64,000 bases of DNA, taken from positions 124,001 through 188,000 of the forward strand of contig NZ_WQKZ01000002.1 of the NCBI RefSeq assembly GCF_009755225.1. The letters are read 5' to 3'. Below the pieces are notes generated by a model. That model was not told the DNA's origin, searched no databases, and was given only the letters and a program-made list of their open reading frames with translations. This DNA comes from Hymenobacter ginkgonis. Lineage in GTDB: Bacteria; Bacteroidota; Bacteroidia; Cytophagales; Hymenobacteraceae. The translations under genes and the position numbers were made by a program. Positions 34,486 to 44,361 of this stretch are shown here, piece after piece. Positions within the stretch are counted from its first letter, which is position 1; each line of letters begins with the position of its first letter.

Positions 34486-37023
34486 ATGCCCCTATTTCGC
34501 TTTTTAACCGGGTGGCGCCCAGCGCGTTTTCTAGCATTGGCAGGCCCGCTGGCGGGACTGCTTGCTTTTCGGCTGCTGCCCGCCGACGACACCGAGGTGC
34601 TGCGCCACCTCGTGCTGAGCGTGCAGAAATTCTACCAAACGGCCCGGCCCGAAACGCCTTACCTGCACCTCGACAAGGAGGCCTACACGGCCGGTGAAAC
34701 CGTGTGGATGCGCGCTTACGTGGTCGATGCCGGCCAGCACCAGCTCGATACGCTGAGCAAGGTGCTGCACGTGGAGTTGATTTCAGACCGGCAACAGGTG
34801 GTGAGCCGCCGCACGCTGGCGCTGGCTGGCGGCCTGGGCGCCGGCCAACTCGAACTGGCCGACACGCTAGCGCCCGGCACCTACCTGCTGCGGGCCTACA
34901 CCGGCTGGATGCGCAACGCCAGCCCCGATTTCTTTTACACGCGCCGCGTGCAGGTATGGCCCGCCGGCGAGCCCGAGGCTGGGCCCAACGCCGCAACCAA
35001 AGTCGCGCCCAATGCCGAGGCCAAAAACCGGGCGGCCTTACGGCGCGCTACCCAGCAGGCCCGCCAAACCGTGGCCCGCGTGAGCGCCCCGCCCGACGTG
35101 CAGTTTTTTGCTGAAGGAGGCAACCTAGTGGCGGGCCTCGAAAACGTGGTGGCCTTCAAGGCAGTTGACTACACAGGGACGAGCTTCGAGTTAATGGGCC
35201 AGGTGTTTGATAGCAAAAACCAAGTCGTAGCCACCTTCAAAAGCCGGCACGGCGGCATGGGCTCCTTCAAGCTGACGCCGGTGGCCGGCGAAAGCTACCA
35301 CGCCACCTTTAGCTCGGCACCGGCGGGGGCGCTTACGGTGGCCCTACCCCCGGTGCAGGCCAGCGGCTACGTGCTGCAAGTGGTGCCCTCGGCCGAGGCC
35401 TTCGACATTACCATTCAGCAGCGCGGGGGTAAGGGCGGGCCCATTTTGCTGCTCGGGCAGATGGGCAGCACGGTGGGCTACCTCGGCCGCGGCCAGGTAG
35501 AAGGCAAAGAAATCTTTGCGGCGCGCATTCCGAAGAGCAAGTTCGCCAGCGGCATTGTGCACTTTACCTTGTTTGATGGGCAGGGCCAGCCACTGGCCGA
35601 GCGGCTGGCCTTCGCCCAAAACGAACCGGCTCTGCGCGTGGCCCTTACCCCTAGCCAGCCCAGCTACGGCCCGCACCAGCCAGTACGGGTGCTAGTGGCT
35701 GTGACCGATGCGGCGGGCCGGCCGGTGGCCACGCAGCTCTCGCTGGCCGTGGCCGACGCCGGTAGCACCAACCCCTGGGCCGACAACATTGCGGCCCGCT
35801 TACTGCTAACCGCCGACCTCGCTGGCTATGTCGAAAACCCTGGCTACTACTTCGATAACCCTACCCCCGATACCAACCAGCACCTCGACGACCTGCTGCT
35901 TACCCAGGGCTGGCGGCGCTTTGCCTGGGCGCCGGTACTGGCCGGCCAGGCCCCTACCCAGGACTTTGGCGTGGAGCGCAGCATCGGCATCTTGGGCCAG
36001 ATAACGCGCCGCGACGGCACGCCTTCGCCCCAAAGCACGCTTTCTTTTTTGCAGGCCAAGCCCAATAAGGTATTTTTTTCAACGGTTACCGACGACCAGG
36101 GGCGCTTTTTGATTAATGGGCTGGGCGGCTGCGATACCCTGCGGGCTACGTTGCAAGCGCGCACCGACAAGGGCCGGCGCAACCTTACCATTCGCCTCGA
36201 CCCTGGCCCGGCCGCGCCCAAGGTAGCCCTACCCCCCCTGCCCGCGGCCCCCGCGCCCGCGTTGGTGGCAGCCCTCAAGCGCGGCCAGCAGCAGCAGGCC
36301 GACGAGCGCCGCTACCACTTGGCCAACACCGTGGCACTGAGCAACGTGAACGTGCGCGGCCAGCGCCAGGTAGAAGCTGATACTCGCCGCATTTATGCGC
36401 CCGGCAATGCCACGGTTATCGATATGAATAATATCCCGTCGGCGCTGGGCAGCACGGTGCTGCAAGTGTTGCAGGGGCGCGTGCCGGGGCTCACCGTGTC
36501 GGGCGTCGAGCCCAACATTCAGGTGCAGATTCGGGGCAACACGTCGTTTTCGGGCAGCTCGCCACTCATTCTCCTTGATGGCGTGCCGGTTACGATAGAC
36601 GCGCTGGCTTTTTACCCCGCCACCGATGTCGAGCGCGTAGAAATACTGAAGGGGGGCCAAGCCGCCATTTTCGGCAGCCGGGGTTCAGGCGGCGTCATTG
36701 CCGTGTATACCCGCCGCGGAAGCCCCACCTACGACCACCGGCAGGATATGGCGCCTGGCATACTATCGGTGCGCCTGCCGGGCTATAATTGCCCGCGCCA
36801 GTTTTACGCGCCGCGCTACGGGGCCGGCGCCCCCGCCCTTACCCGCCCCGATACTCGCCGCACCACCCTCTACTGGAACCCCACGGTGCACACCGATGCC
36901 AGTGGCCAAGCCCAACTCACTTTCTACACGTCCGACGCGCTGGGCACCTTCCAGCTACGCGCCGAAGGCCTGGCTGCCAGCGGCCAGCCCGCGCTGGGAA
37001 TGGGCACGCTGGAAGTAAAGTAA
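34486..37023 (+). CDS. MG2 / TonB-plug surface protein, copy 1
   Basis: About 845 aa. The N-terminal hydrophobic segment is a signal peptide or anchor ending near FRLLPADD. The region about 45-150 is an alpha-2-macroglobulin MG2-like domain (YLHLDKEAYTAGETVWMRAYVVDA). More beta-sandwich domains follow, then a TonB-dependent receptor plug at about 620-745 (VLQVLQGRVPGLTVSG, PLILLDGVPV, VERVEILKGGQAAIFGSRGSGGVIAVYT). There is no 22-strand barrel after the plug; instead a 95-residue tail with TLYWNPTVHTDASGQAQLTFYTSD ends the protein. It is closely similar to the protein at 58906-61437. The ATG at 34486 is used rather than a TTG at 34477. Its function is unknown. Confidence 0.82.
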   Translation: MPLFRFLTGWRPARFLALAGPLAGLLAFRLLPADDTEVLRHLVLSVQKFYQTARPETPYLHLDKEAYTAGETVWMRAYVVDAGQHQLDTLSKVLHVELISDRQQVVSRRTLALAGGLGAGQLELADTLAPGTYLLRAYTGWMRNASPDFFYTRRVQVWPAGEPEAGPNAATKVAPNAEAKNRAALRRATQQARQTVARVSAPPDVQFFAEGGNLVAGLENVVAFKAVDYTGTSFELMGQVFDSKNQVVATFKSRHGGMGSFKLTPVAGESYHATFSSAPAGALTVALPPVQASGYVLQVVPSAEAFDITIQQRGGKGGPILLLGQMGSTVGYLGRGQVEGKEIFAARIPKSKFASGIVHFTLFDGQGQPLAERLAFAQNEPALRVALTPSQPSYGPHQPVRVLVAVTDAAGRPVATQLSLAVADAGSTNPWADNIAARLLLTADLAGYVENPGYYFDNPTPDTNQHLDDLLLTQGWRRFAWAPVLAGQAPTQDFGVERSIGILGQITRRDGTPSPQSTLSFLQAKPNKVFFSTVTDDQGRFLINGLGGCDTLRATLQARTDKGRRNLTIRLDPGPAAPKVALPPLPAAPAPALVAALKRGQQQQADERRYHLANTVALSNVNVRGQRQVEADTRRIYAPGNATVIDMNNIPSALGSTVLQVLQGRVPGLTVSGVEPNIQVQIRGNTSFSGSSPLILLDGVPVTIDALAFYPATDVERVEILKGGQAAIFGSRGSGGVIAVYTRRGSPTYDHRQDMAPGILSVRLPGYNCPRQFYAPRYGAGAPALTRPDTRRTTLYWNPTVHTDASGQAQLTFYTSDALGTFQLRAEGLAASGQPALGMGTLEVK

Positions 37024-37037
37024 CAGGAAGTAAAACC

Positions 37038-37145
37038 AAAGCCCGTCATGCTGAGCTTGCCGAAGCATCACTGCCACGCCGCTCGAACTAGGTAGTCCAA
37101 ACGTAGCGGTAGAGATGCTTCGGCAAGCTCAGCATGACGGGCTTT
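37038..37145. repeat. Long palindrome of the GTCATGCTGAGCTTG family
   Basis: Perfect 32-bp arms at 37038-37069 and 37114-37145, 44-nt loop, between convergent genes ending at 37023 and 37166. Arm core CGTCATGCTGAGCTTGCCGA is shared with the elements at 61583 and 63596. Confidence 0.92.
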
Positions 37146-37165
37146 AGTAGTCCTCAACTCTAACT

Positions 37166-39949
37166 TTAACTACCCACTACCCCCTTCAACTCTTGCAACT
37201 TCAAAAGGGCTTCTATGGGCGTGAGCGTGTTGATATCCAACGTTTGCAGTAGCTCACGCAGGCGCTCCAGGGCCGGGTCGCCGGGCTCAAACATGCTGAG
37301 CTGCACCGTGGGGCGCGTGGCCATGGCGGTGGTGGCGCGGGGCTTGGGCTGGGGCGCCTTAGCCGAGCCCCTACCCCCAGCTTCGCCGTCGAGGCCAGCG
37401 AGTACGTCGTCAAACTCGGTGGGGGCAGTCGGGTCCACGGCTTCGGGCAGGGCGGCGCTCGTGCGCTCCTGCTCTAGGTGGTGCATGATTTCGTTGGCCC
37501 GCAGCACCACGGCGGGCGGCATACCGGCCATGCGCGCCACATGAATGCCAAACGAGTGCTCGGAGCCGCCCGGCCGCAGCTTGCGCAGGAACAGTACCCG
37601 GCCGTCGGCTTCCTGCACGGCCACGTTGTAGTTGCGCACGCGCGGGCAGTCGTCGGCCAGTTGGTTTAGTTCGTGGTAGTGGGTAGCAAACAGCGTTTTA
37701 GCGCGCGCCTTGGGAGTATTGTGCAGGTGCTCGACGATGGCCCAGGCAATGCTGATGCCGTCGTAGGTGCTGGTGCCGCGCCCAATTTCATCCATCAACA
37801 CCAAGCTGCGGTCCGAGAGATTATTGAGGATGGAAGCCGTCTCGGTCATCTCCACCATGAACGTGCTTTCACCCTTGCTCAGGTTGTCGGAGGCGCCCAC
37901 GCGGGTAAAAATCTTGTCGATAATGCCAATGGTGGCCGCGTCGGCGGGCACGAAGGAGCCAATCTGGGCCAGCAGCACAATAAGCGCCGTTTGGCGCAGC
38001 AACGCCGACTTGCCAGCCATGTTGGGGCCGGTTATCACCACAATCTGCTGCTCGTCTTGGTTGAGGCAGATGTCGTTGGGGATGTAGCTTTCGCCCGGCG
38101 GCAGGCCGCGCTCAATCACGGGGTGGCGCCCGGCCCGAATATCGAGGGTAGGGCCGTCGTTCACCACCGGCTGCACGTAGTGATACTGCCGCGCCGTGGC
38201 CGCAAACGAGGCCAGGCAGTCGAGCACGCCCAGGGCCCGCGCGTTCTGCTGAATCTGACTCACGAAGTCGAGCGCCGCCAGCGTAACCTCTTGGTAGATG
38301 CGACTTTCAATGACGAATAATTGCTCCTCGGCGTTGAGAATTTTTTCCTCGTAGGTTTTTAGCTCCTCCGTCACGTAGCGCTCGGCATTCACCAGCGTTT
38401 GCTTGCGAATCCACTCGGCGGGCACCTTATTTTTGTGGGCGTTGCTAACTTCGAGGTAGTAGCCAAATACCTTGTTATAAGCCACTTTCAGCGACGAAAT
38501 ACCGGTGGCAGCTTGCTCGCGCTGCTGCATTTTGAGCAAAAAGTCCTTGCCCGAAAACGCCAGCCCGCGCAGCTCGTCCAGCTCGGCGTCGATGCCATCC
38601 TGAATGACGTGGCCCTGGTTGGTAAGCAGCGGGGCATCGGGCCGGATTTTGGCCTGAATCTCTGTGCGCAGTGAATTACAGGGATTGAGTTGGTCGGCGA
38701 GTTTTTCGAGGGCTTTGACGCCCGAAGCGGCCAACTTTTCGCGCAACGGCGCCACGCTTTCGAGCGCCCGCGCCAGTTGCAGCAGCTCGCGCGGGTTCAC
38801 GCGGCGCACCGCTACTTTCGAGATAAGACGCTCTAAATCATTGATGGGGCGTAGGTGGCTCTGCACCTCCTCCAGCAGCTCGGGGTTGGCCACGAGGGCC
38901 GCCACGGTATCGAGGCGCCGCTGAATCTGGCTCACTTCCTTGAGGGGCAACACCACCCACTTGCGCAGCAGGCGGGCGCCCATCGGCGTAATGGTTTGGT
39001 CTAATATGTCAATCAGCGGCACGCCGCCGGGGTGCTGTGCCTGCACCAGCTCCAGGTTGCGCACCGTGAAGCGGTCGAGCCACACGTACTTGTCTTCTTC
39101 GAGCCGGCCCAGGCTCGCTACGTGCTGAATATCAGTGTGTTTGGTTTCGGCCAGGTAGTGCAGCACGCAGCCCGCCGCGATGATGCCTTCCTTGAGCGTA
39201 TCGACGCCAAAGCCCTTGAGCGAGGTGGTGCGGAAGTGCCGCGTGAGGGTGTCGTGGGCATAGTCGTGGCCGAATACCCACTCATCCAGCGAATAAGTGC
39301 AGAAATCGGGGCCGAAATTGCCCTCAAAATCGGTGCGGTTACGCTTGCAAAACAGCACTTCGGCGGGCCGAAAATTTTGCAGCAGCTTGCCGAGGTAGTC
39401 TATCGTGCCCTGCGCCACCAAAAACTCGCCCGTGCTGATGTCCAAAAACGAGATGCCGCCCTCCGTTTTGCCGAAGTGCACGGCGGCGAGGTAGTTGTTT
39501 TGGCGGCGCTCCAGGGTATTGTCGTGCAGGCTCACGCCGGGCGTCACGAGCTCGGTTATGCCTCGCTTCACCAAGCCTTTGGCTTGCTTAGGGTCTTCGA
39601 GCTGGTCGCAGATGGCCACGCGCTGGCCGGCGCGCACCAGCTTGGGCAAGTACGTGTCGAGGGCGTGGTGCGGGAAGCCGGCCAGCGCCACCTCGCTCAC
39701 GGTGCCCGCCCCGCGCTTGGTGAGGGTGATGTCGAGGATGCGGGCGGCCGTCACGGCGTCTTCGCCGAAGGTTTCGTAGAAGTCGCCCACCCGAAACAAG
39801 AGCACCGCGCCGGGGTGCTGCTGCTTCAGCTGGTAGTATTGCCGCATAAGCGGGGTGTCGGCCACCGCGTCGGGCTTGATGTGGTCGGGCCCCAGCGATT
39901 TGATGGCAAACTTGGCGGGGGGGGTAGGGGGCGCAGTAGTGGTAGACAA
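37166..39949 (-). CDS. mutS: DNA mismatch repair protein MutS
   Basis: About 927 aa. Mismatch-binding domain I has the Phe-x-Glu motif in [13 protein letters not shown]. The central core and clamp follow, then an ATPase with Walker [27 protein letters not shown] (Walker B) and [10 protein letters not shown]. MutS recognises mismatches and recruits MutL. The C-terminus has a Pro/Ala-rich spacer before a short dimerisation helix ([18 protein letters not shown]). The start is uncertain: the frame is open to 40081, but the upstream part covers a half copy of a palindromic repeat, and the TTG at 39949 (LSTTTAPP) gives a normal N-terminus. No mutL is in the window. Confidence 0.96.
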   Translation of the reverse strand: MSTTTAPPTPPAKFAIKSLGPDHIKPDAVADTPLMRQYYQLKQQHPGAVLLFRVGDFYETFGEDAVTAARILDITLTKRGAGTVSEVALAGFPHHALDTYLPKLVRAGQRVAICDQLEDPKQAKGLVKRGITELVTPGVSLHDNTLERRQNNYLAAVHFGKTEGGISFLDISTGEFLVAQGTIDYLGKLLQNFRPAEVLFCKRNRTDFEGNFGPDFCTYSLDEWVFGHDYAHDTLTRHFRTTSLKGFGVDTLKEGIIAAGCVLHYLAETKHTDIQHVASLGRLEEDKYVWLDRFTVRNLELVQAQHPGGVPLIDILDQTITPMGARLLRKWVVLPLKEVSQIQRRLDTVAALVANPELLEEVQSHLRPINDLERLISKVAVRRVNPRELLQLARALESVAPLREKLAASGVKALEKLADQLNPCNSLRTEIQAKIRPDAPLLTNQGHVIQDGIDAELDELRGLAFSGKDFLLKMQQREQAATGISSLKVAYNKVFGYYLEVSNAHKNKVPAEWIRKQTLVNAERYVTEELKTYEEKILNAEEQLFVIESRIYQEVTLAALDFVSQIQQNARALGVLDCLASFAATARQYHYVQPVVNDGPTLDIRAGRHPVIERGLPPGESYIPNDICLNQDEQQIVVITGPNMAGKSALLRQTALIVLLAQIGSFVPADAATIGIIDKIFTRVGASDNLSKGESTFMVEMTETASILNNLSDRSLVLMDEIGRGTSTYDGISIAWAIVEHLHNTPKARAKTLFATHYHELNQLADDCPRVRNYNVAVQEADGRVLFLRKLRPGGSEHSFGIHVARMAGMPPAVVLRANEIMHHLEQERTSAALPEAVDPTAPTEFDDVLAGLDGEAGGRGSAKAPQPKPRATTAMATRPTVQLSMFEPGDPALERLRELLQTLDINTLTPIEALLKLQELKGVVGS

Positions 39950-40019
39950 GGCAGAGCGGCGCGACCTTTGGGGGCCGCGAGATTTATTTAATAGCAGTAA
40001 AATACACAACGCGTGCCCT

Positions 40020-40041
40020 GCTTCGGCAAGCGCAGCAGGAC
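40020..40041. repeat. Half copy of the GAACGTCCTGCTGAGC palindrome
   Basis: These 22 bases match the right arm of the 61583-61675 element with one difference (GCTTCGGCAAGC then GCAGCAGGAC). The opposite long arm is absent, leaving only a 6-bp CCTGCT/AGCAGG hairpin. It lies between mutS and the divergent SpoU methyltransferase gene. Confidence 0.65.
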
Positions 40042-40120
40042 CTTTTTTTAGCAACTGAAAGGCTGAAAAATCTTCTTTCAAACCCCTAGCGCGAACTACA
40101 AAGTTCGCCCCCTACCCCCC

Positions 40121-40657
40121 ATGCGCAAACTCACCATGACCGAGCTAAACCGCCTGCCGGTGGCCGATTTCAAAGCTACGCCCAAAAGCCCGGTGGTGCT
40201 GGTGCTAGATAACGTGCGCAGCCTGCACAACGTGGGAGCCGTTTTTCGGACGGCCGACGCCTTTGCCCTCGAGCGCATTTACCTCTGCGGCGTCACGGGC
40301 CTACCCCCCCACCGCGAGATAACCAAAACGGCCCTCGGCAGCACCGAATCGGTAGCCTGGGAGCACGTGCCCACTACCCTGCTCGCCGCGCAGCAATTGC
40401 AGGCCGCTGGCTACCAGCTTGTGGCCGTGGAGCAAACGACGGGCTCGGTGCAGCTGCCGCAATTTTGGCCGGCGCCCGGCCAGCCGCTGGCCCTGGTACT
40501 CGGCAACGAAGTCTTTGGCGTCGACGACGAGGTGCTGGCCCTGTGCGATGCGGCCGTAGAAATACCGCAGCTCGGCACGAAGCACTCGCTCAATGTGAGC
40601 GTGGCCGCGGGCGTCGTGCTGTGGGATGTGCTGAGCAAAGTTGGAATATTCAGCTGA
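40121..40657 (+). CDS. SpoU/TrmH-family RNA methyltransferase
   Basis: 178-aa SPOUT methyltransferase using S-adenosylmethionine. Motif 1 is LDNVRSLHNVGAVFRTADAF, motif 2 is LALVLGNEVFGV, and motif 3 is IPQLGTKHSLNVSVAAGVVLWDVL, which forms the deep trefoil knot and cofactor site. It probably 2'-O-methylates a ribose in tRNA or rRNA; the target cannot be decided from sequence. It lacks the N-terminal RNA-binding extension of TrmH/RlmB, fitting the short SpoU type. The start ATG at 40121 is the first in frame. It is divergent from mutS. Confidence 0.93.
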   Translation: MRKLTMTELNRLPVADFKATPKSPVVLVLDNVRSLHNVGAVFRTADAFALERIYLCGVTGLPPHREITKTALGSTESVAWEHVPTTLLAAQQLQAAGYQLVAVEQTTGSVQLPQFWPAPGQPLALVLGNEVFGVDDEVLALCDAAVEIPQLGTKHSLNVSVAAGVVLWDVLSKVGIFS

Positions 40658-40745
40658 TTTTTACGTATTAAAGGCTGTATATCATACCACTTGAGGTTTC
40701 TGGCAATTGCGGCCTGTTACTGTGCAGCAAATCAAAAAAAGCGTT

Positions 40746-40753
40746 TATCTTTG
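40746..40753 (+). promoter_or_regulatory. -7 element for the M36 protease gene
   Basis: TATCTTTG fits TAnnTTTG. A weak -33 (TGTG at 40721-40724) lies 21 bases upstream. The start of transcription should be near 40759, giving a leader of about 38 bases. Confidence 0.45.
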
Positions 40754-40796
40754 AAGCCATCCTAAGTTCTCTTTTTCTCTTCCTTTTTCCTCCTCT

Positions 40797-43643
40797 ATGA
40801 CGTTGTTCTCTACCCATTCGGGGTATCGTACGCTTGCCTTGGCAGTTGCGCTTGCCCTACCGGGGCTTGCTGCTGCTCAGCAAGGTATCCCTACTGCCCA
40901 AGCACTCAGCTCCTTTGCTGCCAAGGCGAAGGCCCAAGGCTTGAATGCTGCCGACGTAGCCGATGTGCTTGTCACCAATTCTTATTTTGATGCTAGCATT
41001 GGCGTAACGCACACCTATTTTCAGCAGCGGGTAAATGGCATTGCCATCTTCAACGCATTTGGAGCCGTGCATACTGACCAAAGCGGCAAGGTACTTTTTA
41101 CCAACCAGGACTTTGTAGTGGGCGCGGCGGCCAAGGCTGGCTCGCCTACCCCCGCCCTCACCGCCGAGCAGGCAGTAGTGGCTACCAGCGTGGCGCTGGG
41201 CCTACCCCGCCCCGTAGACCTGCGCCCAGTAATAGAGGCCCGCATGGCCGACGGCATTGTGTTTAACAAGGCGGGTATTTCGGAAAGTGACATTCCGGTG
41301 CGCTTGATGTACACCCGGGTGGGCGACAAACTGGTGCTCGTGTGGAACGTGAGCATTGCGCAGCTCGACCAGCAGCACCACTGGAATGCCCGCGTGGACG
41401 CCCAAACCGGCCGCCTGGTAGAGCAGAACGACTACGTGGTAAGCGAGCAAACGACGTTCAACCAGTTTCGGCAGCACGCCGAAAACAAGCGGCACAAAGC
41501 CTTAGCCTTCGACCAGCCGGCCGCCGCGGCTTCCGTGCTGAGCCCCACCAGCACCACCGCTGCCAACAGCGTAACGGCCGTGGCTTTCCCGCTCGAAAGC
41601 CCTAACCAAGGCGCCCGCACCGTTGTGCCCCTACCCGCCGTAGGCAATACGTACTCGCCCTACGGCTGGCAGGTGGCCCAGGCTCCCGCCGGCACGTTTC
41701 CGGATACGTACTCGTTCCTTTCGACCGGTAAATACCTGACGCGCGGCAACAACGTGGCCGCCTACGACGACAACAGCAGCACCGCCAGCGGCGCTAGCAC
41801 TGCCAACTACAACTCTTCGACGACCTCGCCCGACGGCGGCCCGACGCTGAACTTCGACTTCCCGTTCACGCAATCGACTGGGCCGCGCAACAACCTCAAT
41901 GCCTCAACTGCCAACCTATTCTACGTCAACAACATGATGCACGACGTCATGCTGGCGCACGGGTTTGACGAGGTGTCGGGTAACTTCCAGTTCAAAAATG
42001 CCACTGGCCTTGGTGCCGGGGCCGACCCCGTGCGGGCCGAGTCGCAGGACGGCAGCGGGCGCAACAACGCCAACTTCGGCACGCCGGTAGATGGCAGCGC
42101 GCCTACCATGCAAATGTACCTGTGGGACAACCAGACCAACACGTTGACCATCACGGGCACGGGCACTGGTGCGGCTGGCGTAGCCGGCACATACCCATTT
42201 TCCACGGTTTCCTTCGGGCCTACGCTGGCTAAAAAGCCGCTGGCGGGCAAGCTGGTACTCGTAAACGACGGGGTATCGCCCGACGGCGGCGACCACGGCT
42301 GTAAAACGTACACCAACGCTGCGGCTGTTAGCGGCAACATCGCGTTCATTCAGCGCGGCGCCTGCCCCCAGTTGCAGCTAACCCCCAAAATGTCGAATGC
42401 CTTTGCTACTAAGGTAAAAATAGCGCAGGCAGCTGGTGCTACTGGCGTTATCGTATTCGACTCGCTGGCTACTACCAACCAAGTAAGCTTCGGCGGTACC
42501 GACACGGTAGGCATTCGCATTCCCTCCATCTTCATCAGCGGAGCCGATGGCTTTAAGCTGCGCGCGGCCATACTCAGCGGCGCTACCCTCAACGGTTCGG
42601 CCGTGACGGTAACCGGCGCCGACTGGGACGGCTCGTTCGACAACGGCATCGTGAGCCACGAGTATGGCCACGGCATCAGCAACCGCCTCACGGGCACCAA
42701 GTTCAATTCGTCGAGCTGCCTCATCGGCAACGTAGGCACTACCGCTGCCCCCATCTACACCCAGCAAATGGGCGAAGGATGGAGCGACTTCTTTGCCCTC
42801 TGGATGACCACCAAACCCGGCGACATTGGCAGCGCTAAGCGCTACGTAGGCACTTACGTAGAAGGCCAGAACAGCACCACGGGTACCGGCATTCGTACCA
42901 AGCCCTACACCACCGATTTCAGCGCCAACGGCAACAACCTGACGTACGGCGCCATCTCGAGCACCTCGCAGTACGGCACTGGCTACCAAGAGTCGCACGC
43001 CCTGGGCGAAATCTGGACTTCGGTGCTCTGGGATTTGAACTGGCAGTTCATTTACAAGTACGGGTACAATGCCGACTTCTACGCCGCAACCGGTGGTAAC
43101 AACAAGATGCTGAAGCTGGTGCTGGACGCCTGCAAGCTGCAGGTTTGTAACCCTGGCTTCCTCGATGGCCGCGACGCCATCCTGCGCGCCGATACGCTCA
43201 CGAACCGCGCGGCCAACGCCGACATCATCTGGAACGTATTTGCCCGCCGGGGCATGGGCTACAGCGCCCTACCCGGCGACCGCGTGAACGGCACTGCCCG
43301 CAACACCGGCGTGAAGGACGGCTTCGATGTGCCGCCGAAGGCTAAAGTACTGGTGCTGTCTAACCAGAACAGCATCGTGGCTGGTAGCGCGCTCGAAGCC
43401 TACCCCAACCCTGCTCAAGACCTGCTCACTGTGCGTACGCAGCTGAGCAGCAGCGCCCCCGTGCAGGTGGCCGTGCTCGACCTGCTAGGTAAGACCGTGG
43501 TGCAGAGCGTGGCCGTACCGGCCGCTAAAATGCAGCAAACCGGCGTCGAGCTGAACACCAGCCGCCTCGCTACCGGCATCTACGTGGTGCGCGTCGTCAC
43601 GACTGAAGGCACTTACACAACTAAAGTAACCATCCAGCACTAA
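40797..43643 (+). CDS. Secreted M36 (fungalysin-type) metalloprotease with T9SS sorting domain
   Basis: 948 aa. Signal peptide (cut after about GLAAAQQ), then an FTP-type propeptide (about 30-200; YFDASIGVTHTYFQQRVNGIAIFN). The M36 catalytic domain is interrupted by a PA domain at about 460-600 (KLVLVNDGVS, NIAFIQRGACPQ, GATGVIVFDS). The zinc site is HEYGH at 621-625, with the third ligand expected in GEGWSDFF (about 659). The C-terminus (about 865-948) is a type A sorting domain: LEAYPNPAQDLLTV, VAVLDLLGKTV, LATGIYVVRVV. It should be exported by T9SS as an extracellular peptidase. The start ATG at 40797 follows a -7 promoter box by 43 bases. Confidence 0.95.
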   Translation: MTLFSTHSGYRTLALAVALALPGLAAAQQGIPTAQALSSFAAKAKAQGLNAADVADVLVTNSYFDASIGVTHTYFQQRVNGIAIFNAFGAVHTDQSGKVLFTNQDFVVGAAAKAGSPTPALTAEQAVVATSVALGLPRPVDLRPVIEARMADGIVFNKAGISESDIPVRLMYTRVGDKLVLVWNVSIAQLDQQHHWNARVDAQTGRLVEQNDYVVSEQTTFNQFRQHAENKRHKALAFDQPAAAASVLSPTSTTAANSVTAVAFPLESPNQGARTVVPLPAVGNTYSPYGWQVAQAPAGTFPDTYSFLSTGKYLTRGNNVAAYDDNSSTASGASTANYNSSTTSPDGGPTLNFDFPFTQSTGPRNNLNASTANLFYVNNMMHDVMLAHGFDEVSGNFQFKNATGLGAGADPVRAESQDGSGRNNANFGTPVDGSAPTMQMYLWDNQTNTLTITGTGTGAAGVAGTYPFSTVSFGPTLAKKPLAGKLVLVNDGVSPDGGDHGCKTYTNAAAVSGNIAFIQRGACPQLQLTPKMSNAFATKVKIAQAAGATGVIVFDSLATTNQVSFGGTDTVGIRIPSIFISGADGFKLRAAILSGATLNGSAVTVTGADWDGSFDNGIVSHEYGHGISNRLTGTKFNSSSCLIGNVGTTAAPIYTQQMGEGWSDFFALWMTTKPGDIGSAKRYVGTYVEGQNSTTGTGIRTKPYTTDFSANGNNLTYGAISSTSQYGTGYQESHALGEIWTSVLWDLNWQFIYKYGYNADFYAATGGNNKMLKLVLDACKLQVCNPGFLDGRDAILRADTLTNRAANADIIWNVFARRGMGYSALPGDRVNGTARNTGVKDGFDVPPKAKVLVLSNQNSIVAGSALEAYPNPAQDLLTVRTQLSSSAPVQVAVLDLLGKTVVQSVAVPAAKMQQTGVELNTSRLATGIYVVRVVTTEGTYTTKVTIQH

Positions 43644-43664
43644 GGTGCCCGGCTACTGCAGGCT

Positions 43665-43694
43665 AAAAAAGCCCGGCTTCGGCCGGGCTTTTTT
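43665..43694 (+). terminator. Terminator after the M36 protease
   Basis: Arms AAAAAAGCCCGGC (43665-43677) and GCCGGGCTTTTTT (43682-43694) with a 4-nt TTCG loop. Points rightward. Confidence 0.92.
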
Positions 43695-43717
43695 TATGCT
43701 CGTACCCCTTTCCTATC

Positions 43718-44122
43718 ATGCCCTACCAACCCTACCCCCGCCCCGACGACGCCCTGTTGGCGTTGCGCCCCGCTATTGCCGGCCAGCCCGCGCCCATCCC
43801 TACCCCCACCGAAATCGCCGACTTCCAGCACCAGGTACTGCGCCCCTTGCTCAAGTTGCAGCACGAGCTGCTAGCTGCCACCGTTACCGACTTCGCCCTC
43901 GACTACCACGTGCCGCTGGCTACCGCGGCGCCCGCTGAGGCTGCCCGCCTGCGCGCCGATTTGCTGGCGCGCAACACCCGCCTGCGCGCCACGCTGATTG
44001 GGATAATAGCAGGTTTGCTCAGAAGCGAGGAATTTGCCTTTTACCGCCAGCACCGCTCCGAACTGAACCGCCGCCTGCTCGACTTAGTAGCCGAGCGCTT
44101 AGCCTCTGCCGAGGCTGGTTAA
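43718..44122 (+). CDS. Hypothetical helical protein
   Basis: 134 aa, not recognised. It begins with a Pro-rich stretch (YQPYPRPDD), then is almost all helical (IADFQHQVLRPLLKLQHELLAA, EAARLRADLLARNTRLRATLIGIIAGLLRSEEFAFYRQ). There is no signal peptide and no strong transmembrane segment; the IIGLL region is only weakly hydrophobic. It lies 23 bases after a terminator and 239 bases before csgE, so it is probably its own small transcription unit. Base composition is like its neighbours. Confidence 0.6.
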   Translation: MPYQPYPRPDDALLALRPAIAGQPAPIPTPTEIADFQHQVLRPLLKLQHELLAATVTDFALDYHVPLATAAPAEAARLRADLLARNTRLRATLIGIIAGLLRSEEFAFYRQHRSELNRRLLDLVAERLASAEAG

Positions 44123-44361
44123 TAGCCTTGGGCGCTACCTGATGGATATATCCACCTAATTTTCGGGTAGCGCCTAGCGCTCAATATATTGCTAAGCTGA
44201 AATTATAAAAAATAAAGCAATGCCAAGCAGTATCATTTCAATAATTACTAGTACATTTACCGCACATTCTAGCCTAACCAAGTTCCTTGGGATTTCCTAC
44301 CTCAAGAGGTTGCTGCCACCCGTTGCGGGAGAGGGTAGCTTGCTGTTTTTCTGCCCTATCC

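Noticed and set aside
39963..39970. GACCTTTG as a promoter on the plus strand near mutS
   Set aside because: It points away from mutS and lies about 150 bases before the SpoU gene with a half repeat between; the match to the consensus is imperfect.
39032..39991. A 319-codon open frame antisense to the 5' half of mutS
   Set aside because: Shadow of mutS; composition typical of a reversed GC-rich coding strand.
39950..40081. Longer start for mutS
   Set aside because: Contains a half copy of an intergenic palindrome and no MutS-like residues.
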